A stretch of 5,338 nt of DNA, taken from NCBI GenBank assembly GCA_041486365.1, contig JBGPLH010000243.1, forward strand, positions 1 through 5,338, written 5' to 3'. The notes under the pieces were generated by a model that made no database searches, was not told the origin of the DNA, and saw nothing but the letters and a program-made list of their open reading frames with translations. Below, piece by piece: positions 1 to 5,338 of this stretch. This DNA is from JBGPLH01 sp041486365 [NCBI: Thermodesulfobacteriota bacterium] (lineage in GTDB: Bacteria; JAUYMQ01). Within the stretch, counting starts at the first letter, position 1. The number at the start of each line of letters is the position of its first letter. Made by a program: the position numbers and the translations under genes.

Positions 1-505
1 CAAGCCTGGGCTCGGGCGCCGTGGGTCCGGGCGTGGTTCCGGCGAGCACGAATACGGGCCTGGAGGGATCCGCGGGGGGCGACGTGATCGGATGGCCGCC
101 GTCAATCCACCAGCGCTGGGCGCCGCCCCGCCCCGCCATGCGGAGCGCGTAGACGCCGCCGACCGGGACGCGGACGATGTAGGTGGCGGTCGCCTCTTTG
201 CCTCCCGCGCGCAAGAGGCGCAGGCGAGGATCGGCAGCGTCCGGCTCGACGCGCGCGGCGGCGGGGATGGGCTTCACGGCCGTCCCCTCGATCCGGATCG
301 GCGGAAGGGGATCGCCGGCAAGAAACTGGACGTAGTCGGAATCGGATGCGCCGGCGGGGACGGCCTGGTCCTCGACGCCCAGCGCAAGCACGATGCGGCG
401 CGCCCAGGCGCCCTGCGTGATCGTCTGGGCGCCGGCGGGGGCGGCGGCGCAGAGGATCGCCAGGATCGTGCCCGCCAGAAAACGGCCGGCGTGACTGCTT
501 TTCAT
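1..505 (-). CDS. Exported protein of unknown function, 3' end outside window
   Basis: I do not recognise this gene. The frame is open without a stop from the ATG at 505-503 to the window edge, giving 168 residues. The N-terminus is a typical Sec signal peptide: Lys2 and Arg8, a hydrophobic core at about residues 9-22, then AGA|Q, so signal peptidase I probably cuts after Ala26. Cys19 is preceded by AIL, which is not a lipobox. The mature part is rich in Pro, Ala, Gly and Arg. Residues 107-137 (TATYIVRVPVGGVYALRMAG, then QRWWIDGG) read like strands of a carbohydrate-binding-type beta-sandwich, where a 'v.vp..G.Y.l' strand and a 'vDG' turn are common; this is inference. Residues 157-167 form a Pro-rich stretch that may be a linker to a further domain. 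The start is well supported by a strong ribosome binding site and by the ATGA overlap with the helix-turn-helix gene upstream. That overlap implies co-translation. The product should be periplasmic or outside the cell. Confidence 0.8.
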   Translation of the reverse strand, partial: MKSSHAGRFLAGTILAILCAAAPAGAQTITQGAWARRIVLALGVEDQAVPAGASDSDYVQFLAGDPLPPIRIEGTAVKPIPAAARVEPDAADPRLRLLRAGGKEATATYIVRVPVGGVYALRMAGRGGAQRWWIDGGHPITSPPADPSRPVFVLAGTTPGPTAPEPRL

Positions 506-690
506 CGAGAGTCCTCCCGTTCCGGCTCGTGCATGCCCCGGACCATGGCCTCGATCTCGCTGCGGCTGAAGCGCCACTGCTTGCCGATCTTGCGCGCGGG
601 AATCTTCCCGCACCGCGCCAGCCGGTACACGGTCTGCTCGTTGATCTTCAGGAAGATCGCGACGTCGCGAACGCTCAGGACGTTGTCCAT
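502..690 (-). CDS. Small excisionase/MerR-type helix-turn-helix DNA-binding protein
   Basis: This 62-residue protein is almost entirely one DNA-binding domain of the excisionase (HTH_17) type. Residues 5-51 follow the family pattern: LSVRDVAIFL (first helix), NEQTVYRLARCGKIP (recognition helix and turn), then RKIGKQWRFSRSEIEAM (the small wing with the 'kiGk.WRf' signature and a closing helix). There is no effector or dimerisation domain, and only a short acidic tail (EPEREDSR). The ATG at 690-688 is preferred because the domain begins five residues in and a weak GAGAAAG ribosome site precedes it. The frame is open further upstream to about 897, but that part has no domain-like composition. 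The stop codon overlaps the start of the exported-protein gene (ATGA), so the two are probably made together. Family members include phage and conjugative-element excisionases and small transcription regulators. With no integrase in view, a local regulator is more likely. Its target is unknown. Confidence 0.85.
   Translation of the reverse strand: MDNVLSVRDVAIFLKINEQTVYRLARCGKIPARKIGKQWRFSRSEIEAMVRGMHEPEREDSR
512..518 (-). promoter_or_regulatory. Ribosome binding site of the exported-protein gene
   Basis: On the minus strand the sequence GGGAGGA lies six bases before the ATG at 505-503, inside the last codons of the helix-turn-helix gene. This is a near-ideal Shine-Dalgarno site. It is the main evidence that the exported-protein gene starts here and is translated in its own right. 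Confidence 0.75.
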
Positions 691-963
691 CAAACTTTCT
701 CGACCCGCGCGGATGCGCGGGACGTAGGGGTAAGGCTTTGCCGGCCGGAACAGTCCACGGCGCTTCCCCCCCGGGGCGGCACCGCGAAGTGTTCTTCCTG
801 TCGGTCGCTTGGTGATCAGACTTGAACGATACCGACGTTTTCCGACCGGATAGGGGCAGGAGTGAGCGCGGGGACACGCCACGGGAGAAAAAAACAAGGG
901 GATTCCGAAGGCCTGCGCCGGGCCCGCGGCGGGCAGGGGGTGGGCCTGACAGGTCCCGCAAGC
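691..963. other. Intergenic region between the glpX operon terminator and the helix-turn-helix gene
   Basis: I find no supportable gene here. The region should hold the promoter of the helix-turn-helix/exported-protein unit, but I could not identify a convincing -35/-10 pair on the minus strand. Besides the 704-721 repeat it contains a GC-rich imperfect hairpin at 912-937 (nine pairs with a two-base bulge), a run of seven A at 888-894 (T on the minus strand), the self-complementary blocks CCGGCCGG at 741-748 and CCCCGGGG at 769-776, and GTCGGT (800-805) facing ACCGAC (831-836). Reading frames that cross the region are open on both strands, but they look like high-GC by-products. Confidence 0.6.
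704..721. repeat. Perfect 7-bp inverted repeat upstream of the helix-turn-helix gene
   Basis: CCCGCGC at 704-710 and GCGCGGG at 715-721 are perfect reverse complements separated by four bases (GGAT). In a minus-strand transcript this would form a GC-only hairpin ending 13 bases before the ATG at 690, just upstream of the weak GAGAAAG ribosome site. It is not followed by a T-run, so it is not an intrinsic terminator. It could be an RNA hairpin affecting translation or an operator for the helix-turn-helix protein. In DNA this GC-rich it could also be chance. Confidence 0.5.
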
Positions 964-990
964 AAAAAGGCTCCTCCGTGTGGAGGAGCC
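964..990 (-). terminator. Rho-independent terminator of the aminotransferase-hom-apgM-glpX operon
   Basis: On the minus strand GGCTCCTCC (990-982), the loop ACAC and GGAGGAGCC (977-969) form a perfect nine-pair stem. Five T residues (968-964) follow directly. It begins 23 bases after the glpX stop codon. No T-run follows the stem on the plus strand, so it works in one direction only. It marks glpX as the last gene of the operon and separates it from the helix-turn-helix unit. Confidence 0.93.
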
Positions 991-1013
991 CCAGGGGGCC
1001 TGCGCCGCGGCAA

Positions 1014-1967
<954 letters not shown>

Positions 1968-1972
1968 GCTCT

Positions 1973-1979
1973 CTCCCTC
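1973..1979 (-). promoter_or_regulatory. Ribosome binding site of glpX
   Basis: GAGGGAG on the minus strand lies five bases before the glpX ATG. glpX is the only intact gene of the operon not joined to its neighbour by an overlap. This site shows that it starts translation independently and fixes its start codon. Confidence 0.7.
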
Positions 1980-2029
1980 ACAGACAATAGACGGGCGTGA
2001 AGCAGCACACCATCGTGCCCCGTGCCGCT

Positions 2030-3238
2030 CTACACCTCTCCCGACAGGAACCGATCCATGATCGTGTACCCCTGTGCCACGAACAGCTCGCTCGCCTCAG
2101 CCGCCGCCTCCGTGTAACCGGGCGCGCCACTCTTCGGGCGGCCCGGGGGCGCCGGCCAGATCGCGAAGGGGACCGGCTCGGGCGAGTGCGTCTTGATCGC
2201 GCAGGGGGTCGGGTGATCGCTGATCACCATCACGCGGTGCTCGCCCAGGCGCGTAATTCCCTTGAGCAGCGGCCCCAGGAGCCGCGCGTCGACGTCGGTG
2301 ATCGCCTTGACCTTGGACGCCACGTCGCCCTGGTGCGCCGACTCGTCGGTCCCCTCCACGTGGATGAACACCAGGTCGAACTCCTTCAGGGCATCCAGCG
2401 CGTAGGAAGCCTTCCCCTCGTAGTTCGTGTCGATCCAGCCGGTGATCCCGGGCACCCGGATGATCGTCATCCCCGCGAGGACCGCGATCCCGCGGATGAT
2501 GTCCACCGGGCTGATCGCGCCGCCGCGCAGGCCGTGGAGGGAAGCAAAGGGCGGGAGCTTTGTGGCCCGCCCCTGCCCCCAGAGCCAGATGCTCGAGGCC
2601 GAGCGCTCGCCGCGCGCCGCCCGTGCGCGGTTCACCGGATCACTCGCGAGCACCTCCCGCGAGCGCGCCATGAGATCGAGCAGCACGTCCGCGCCCTCCC
2701 CCCTCGGAAGGTGCGGCGCCACGGGACGGTCGGTGATGTCGTGGGGCGGCGCGGTCGCCATCTTCTCGGTCCCGCCGCGCCACACGAGGATGTGCCGGTA
2801 GGAGACGCCCGGGTAAAACTTGAACCGGTCGCTCCCGAGCTTCTCGTCCAGCCGCTTCACGATGGCGTGGGACTCCGCGTCGGGGATGTGGCCGCAGGCG
2901 AAGTCCTCCATCACCGCGTCCTCATTGTCTCCACGAAGCGTTACGAGATTGCAGCGGAAGGCCACGTCCTCCGGGCCCAGCGCCACGCCCATGGCGGCCG
3001 CCTCGAGGGGCGAGCGGCCGGTGAAGTACACGGCCGGGTCGTAGCCGAAGATCGAGAGATTGCCGATGTCGCTGCCCGGGGGGAAGCCCTTGGGAATCAC
3101 CGCGCAGCGGCCGAATCGCCCCTCCCGCGCGAGACGATCGAGGTTGGGCGTCGGCGCCGCCTCCAGCGGCGTCTTTCCGCCGAGGGCCTCGATCGGGCGA
3201 TCGGGCATGCCGTCGCACTGGAGGATCACGTATTTCAC
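2030..3238 (-). CDS. ApgM-family phosphomutase homologue, probable homoserine kinase
   Basis: The 402-residue protein belongs to the alkaline-phosphatase superfamily, in the branch of archaeal-type cofactor-independent phosphoglycerate mutase (ApgM). Metal-site motifs are in order: Asp9 (QCDGMPDRP), the likely phosphorylated Ser56 (PPGSDIGN), Asp298 and His302 (EGTDESAHQGD), Asp341-His342 (SDHPTP) and His351 (KTHSPEP). The set is complete, so the protein should be active. Phosphoglycerate mutase interconverts 3- and 2-phosphoglycerate. However, a bacterial subgroup found beside homoserine dehydrogenase in genomes without thrB is known as 'proposed homoserine kinase' (the TIGR02535-type family, from memory). 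The gene here directly follows hom with a GTGA overlap, which favours that role: homoserine to O-phosphohomoserine in threonine synthesis. The start is GTG at 3238-3236, since [10 protein letters not shown] matches the family N-terminus. The ribosome site is weak (GGATC), suggesting translational coupling to hom. Family membership is certain; the substrate is inferred. Confidence 0.9.
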   Translation of the reverse strand: MKYVILQCDGMPDRPIEALGGKTPLEAAPTPNLDRLAREGRFGRCAVIPKGFPPGSDIGNLSIFGYDPAVYFTGRSPLEAAAMGVALGPEDVAFRCNLVTLRGDNEDAVMEDFACGHIPDAESHAIVKRLDEKLGSDRFKFYPGVSYRHILVWRGGTEKMATAPPHDITDRPVAPHLPRGEGADVLLDLMARSREVLASDPVNRARAARGERSASSIWLWGQGRATKLPPFASLHGLRGGAISPVDIIRGIAVLAGMTIIRVPGITGWIDTNYEGKASYALDALKEFDLVFIHVEGTDESAHQGDVASKVKAITDVDARLLGPLLKGITRLGEHRVMVISDHPTPCAIKTHSPEPVPFAIWPAPPGRPKSGAPGYTEAAAEASELFVAQGYTIMDRFLSGEV

Positions 3239-4545
3239 GCGAGATCCGGTTCCACGCGGATCATCCGCGTCGGGGCCTTCACCACGTCCATCGCGTCGAT
3301 CTCGGCCAGCGCGGCCCGCAGGTTCTTCTCGGGTGCCGCGTGGGTCATGATCACGATCGGCACGCTCTTCATGTGCTCGCGGCCCTTCTGGATCACGCTC
3401 GTGATCGAGATCCCCCGCTCGCCCAGCGCCCCCGAGATGCGCGAGAGCACGCCCGGGCGGTCGAGCACGGTGAAGCGCAGGTAGAAGTGGTTCTCGATGT
3501 CGTCCATGGGGCGGAAGCGCGCGCTGTCGAGGAAGCGGTTGTGTACCGAGAGCGCCGTGCCGCGCCGCGGCGCGTTGCGCAGGATCCCCCGGGCGATGTC
3601 CATCGCGTCGCTCACGACGGCGGTGGCGGTCGGCATCATGCCAGCCCCCTGGCCGTAGAGCATGTTCGGTCCCACCGCGGCGCCCTGCACGTAGATCGCG
3701 TTGAAGGCCCCGCTGACCGTGGCCAGGAGATGGGCGGCCGGGATCATCGTCGGGTGCACGCGCGCCTCGATCACGCCGTCGCGCTCCCGGGCGATGGCGA
3801 GGAGCTTGATCACGAATCCGAACTCCCGGGCGAACTCGATGTCGATGGGCTCGATCCCGGTGATCCCTTCCTTATATATGTGATCCAGATCGACGTAGTA
3901 GCCGAAGGCCAGCGCGCTCAAGATCGAGAGCTTGTGCGCGGCGTCGGTCCCGTCGATGTCGTAGGTCGGATCCGCCTCGGCCAGCCCCTTGGCTTGGGCC
4001 CTCTTCAGGACCTCCTCGAAGGGGCGGCCCTCGGCGGTCATCTTGGAGAGGATGTAGTTCGAGGTGCCGTTCACGATCCCGGTGACGCTCTCGATCCGAT
4101 CGGCGGCGAAGCCCTCCTGGATGGCCCGGACGATGGGAATGCCGCCGCCGACGCTCGCCTCGAAGCGAATCTCCACGCCGCGCTTCTCCGCCGCGTCGAA
4201 GATCTCCTTCCCGTGGGTGGCGAGCAGCGCCTTGTTCGCGGTCACCACGTGGCGCCCGCGCTCGATGGCGCCGAGCACGACGTCGCGGGCCACGCCGGTC
4301 CCACCCACCAGCTCGATCACGACGTCGATCCCGTCCTCGTCGAGCAATCGTCGGTAGTCGGCGATCAGTACCCCCTTCTCGAGGACCACCCCCCGATCGC
4401 GTGTCATGTCCACGTCCGCCACGCGCCGCAGCGCCAGCGGCGCCCCCGCCCGGTCGCGAATGCGGGCGGCGTTCTCGGTGAGCAGCCGCGCGACGCCGGT
4501 GCCGATGGTCCCGAAGCCGACGATGCCTATCCCTATGGCCCTCAC
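3235..4545 (-). CDS. hom: Homoserine dehydrogenase with C-terminal ACT domain
   Basis: The enzyme reduces aspartate-4-semialdehyde to homoserine with NAD(P)H, the branch point towards threonine and methionine. From the GTG at 4545-4543 it has 436 residues, normal for the monofunctional ACT-bearing type. The Rossmann fold opens with GFGTIG (10-15). [11 protein letters not shown] holds Lys105. The substrate region has [11 protein letters not shown] (157-166). [16 protein letters not shown] carries Glu190, Asp201 and Lys205, which correspond to the catalytic residues of yeast Hom6. The ACT domain spans about residues 354-432 ([20 protein letters not shown] onward) and usually gives feedback inhibition by threonine. 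The frame is open upstream to 4863, but the Rossmann start, a GGAGGGG ribosome site and the GTGA overlap with the aminotransferase stop all fix the start at 4545. The 3' end overlaps the ApgM-like gene in the same way. No aspartokinase is fused. Confidence 0.97.
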   Translation of the reverse strand: MRAIGIGIVGFGTIGTGVARLLTENAARIRDRAGAPLALRRVADVDMTRDRGVVLEKGVLIADYRRLLDEDGIDVVIELVGGTGVARDVVLGAIERGRHVVTANKALLATHGKEIFDAAEKRGVEIRFEASVGGGIPIVRAIQEGFAADRIESVTGIVNGTSNYILSKMTAEGRPFEEVLKRAQAKGLAEADPTYDIDGTDAAHKLSILSALAFGYYVDLDHIYKEGITGIEPIDIEFAREFGFVIKLLAIARERDGVIEARVHPTMIPAAHLLATVSGAFNAIYVQGAAVGPNMLYGQGAGMMPTATAVVSDAMDIARGILRNAPRRGTALSVHNRFLDSARFRPMDDIENHFYLRFTVLDRPGVLSRISGALGERGISITSVIQKGREHMKSVPIVIMTHAAPEKNLRAALAEIDAMDVVKAPTRMIRVEPDLA

Positions 4546-5338
4546 GGGGTCCCCTCCACGCGGAGCATCTTCCGGACCCCGCGCACGGCCTGCTTGATCC
4601 GGTTCTCGTTCTCGATGAGCGCGAAGCGCACGTACCCGTCGCCGTGGGAGCCAAAACCGATCCCCGGCGAGACGGCCACCTTGGCCTCCTCGAGCAGCTT
4701 CTTCGAGAACTCGATCGATCCCATCGCCCGGTAGGATTCCGGGATCGGCGCCCAGACGAACATCGTCGCCCGCGGCTTTTCGATCTTCCAGCCGGCTTTC
4801 TCCAGGCCGTCGCAGAGCGCGTCCCGGCGCTCGCGGTAGATGCGCTGCGTCTCCTCGACGCACTCCTGGGGTCCGTTCAACGCGATGATCCCGGCGATCT
4901 GGATGGGCTGGAACATGCCGTAGTCAAGGTAGGACTTGATCCGCGCGAGCGCGCCGACCATCCGCGCGTTTCCCACGCAGAAGCCCACGCGCCAGCCCGG
5001 CATGTTGTAGGTCTTGGACAGGCTCGTGAACTCCACGGCGATGTCCTTGGCGCCCGGCACCTGGAGGATACTCGGAGCCTCGTAGCCGTCGAAGACGAGA
5101 TCCGCGTAGGCGAGATCGTGGATCACGAGGAGGTTGTTCTCCCGCGCGAAGTCGATCACGCGGCGGAAGAACGAGAGATCCACGACGGAGGTCGTCGGGT
5201 TGTGCGGGAACGACAGGATCAGGATCTTCGCCTGCGGGAAGGCGCTCGCGTGCACCTCGCGCAGGTTCTCGAAGAAGTCGGTGTCCGAGGTGAGCGGCAC
5301 GTCGATCGTGTGCCCGCCGGCGATCACGACGCAGTAGC
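4542..5338 (-). CDS. alaC: AlaC-type pyridoxal-phosphate aminotransferase, 5' end outside window
   Basis: This is a fold-type I, class I/II aminotransferase. About 265 residues are in the window and roughly 130-140 N-terminal residues are missing beyond the right edge. The frame is still open at 5338 (YCV precedes VIAGGHTID), so the GTG at 5327 is an internal codon. Visible motifs: FPHNPT (the Asn that contacts the cofactor ring), [13 protein letters not shown] (Asp and Tyr of the cofactor pocket), [15 protein letters not shown] (Lys forming the Schiff base) and YVRFALIEN (Arg binding the substrate carboxylate). [15 protein letters not shown] and [12 protein letters not shown] resemble E. coli AlaC (YfdZ), a glutamate-pyruvate transaminase making alanine. 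The related LL-diaminopimelate aminotransferase (DapL) is a possible alternative. The location upstream of hom would also suit an aspartate-family role. The stop TGA overlaps the hom GTG. The exact substrate is not settled by sequence alone. Confidence 0.92.
   Translation of the reverse strand, partial: YCVVIAGGHTIDVPLTSDTDFFENLREVHASAFPQAKILILSFPHNPTTSVVDLSFFRRVIDFARENNLLVIHDLAYADLVFDGYEAPSILQVPGAKDIAVEFTSLSKTYNMPGWRVGFCVGNARMVGALARIKSYLDYGMFQPIQIAGIIALNGPQECVEETQRIYRERRDALCDGLEKAGWKIEKPRATMFVWAPIPESYRAMGSIEFSKKLLEEAKVAVSPGIGFGSHGDGYVRFALIENENRIKQAVRGVRKMLRVEGTP
4551..4557 (-). promoter_or_regulatory. Ribosome binding site of hom
   Basis: GGAGGGG on the minus strand lies five bases before the GTG at 4545, inside the end of the aminotransferase gene. 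It decides the hom start against the longer open frame that reaches 4863. Confidence 0.7.

Noticed and set aside
430-460. Lipoprotein signal in the exported protein (Cys19)
   Set aside because: The residues before Cys are AIL, not a lipobox, and a good signal peptidase I site (AGA|Q) follows.
730-760. Possible c-di-GMP (GEMM-I) riboswitch, because the minus strand contains GGCAAAGCC
   Set aside because: The other conserved core elements, such as the AAACC stretch and the tetraloop hairpin before GGGACGCAAAGCC, are not present at the right spacing.
691-897. N-terminal extension of the helix-turn-helix protein up to 897
   Set aside because: The added residues show no domain-like composition, and the HTH_17 domain begins right after the ATG at 690.
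888-937. Hairpin at 912-937 plus T-run (894-888 on the minus strand) as a second terminator
   Set aside because: The T-run starts 17 bases after the stem and the stem has a bulge, so it does not fit an intrinsic terminator. The perfect one at 990-964 already serves the operon.
1997-3484. A 495-codon open frame on the plus strand, and similar long plus-strand frames at 822-2000 and 3340-4734
   Set aside because: They lie antisense to well-supported genes (GlpX, ApgM-like, homoserine dehydrogenase). Their translations are rich in Arg, Gly, Ala, His and Asp with no recognisable domain. Long antisense frames are expected in high-GC DNA.
3871-3880. AT-rich patch CTTATATATG resembling a -10 element
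   Set aside because: It lies inside hom and encodes the conserved HIYKEG stretch of homoserine dehydrogenase, with no matching -35 or gene start nearby.
3872-4654. A 260-codon minus-strand frame overlapping hom
   Set aside because: It is another frame of the hom sequence, with a highly Arg-rich low-complexity translation and no domain.
4546-4863. N-terminal extension of homoserine dehydrogenase up to 4863
   Set aside because: The extension overlaps conserved aminotransferase sequence and is Arg/Ala-rich. The Rossmann start and the GGAGGGG site place the real start at 4545.

Overview
This is a high-GC bacterial chromosomal window in which every supported gene lies on the minus strand, so transcription reads from high to low coordinates. 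I see no mobile elements, CRISPR array, tRNA or rRNA. The high GC, the GTG starts, the four-base start/stop overlaps and an archaeal-type phosphoglycerate-mutase homologue next to homoserine dehydrogenase all fit an uncultivated soil or groundwater lineage such as Methylomirabilota/Rokubacteria or the former Deltaproteobacteria. That placement is inference and of low certainty.

Region 5338-964 is a tight metabolic operon. In transcription order it holds: an AlaC-type class I/II aminotransferase (5' end outside the window); homoserine dehydrogenase with a C-terminal ACT domain; an ApgM-family phosphomutase homologue, which from its position is a good candidate for the missing homoserine kinase; and a class II fructose-1,6-bisphosphatase (GlpX). 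The first three genes are joined by two GTGA overlaps. GlpX follows after 61 bp with its own strong ribosome binding site. A well-formed intrinsic terminator at 990-964 closes the unit. Together the genes link alanine/glutamate transamination, the homoserine branch towards threonine and methionine, and gluconeogenesis.

Region 963-691 is a 273-bp intergenic stretch with no supported gene. It has several GC-rich inverted repeats, the best being a perfect 7-bp stem just upstream of the next start codon.

Region 690-1 is a second, short transcription unit. A 62-residue excisionase/MerR-like helix-turn-helix protein overlaps by ATGA with a gene for an exported protein. The latter has a clear Sec signal peptide and a possible beta-sandwich segment, and it runs off the left edge. 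This small-regulator plus secreted-protein pair is the least characterised part of the window.
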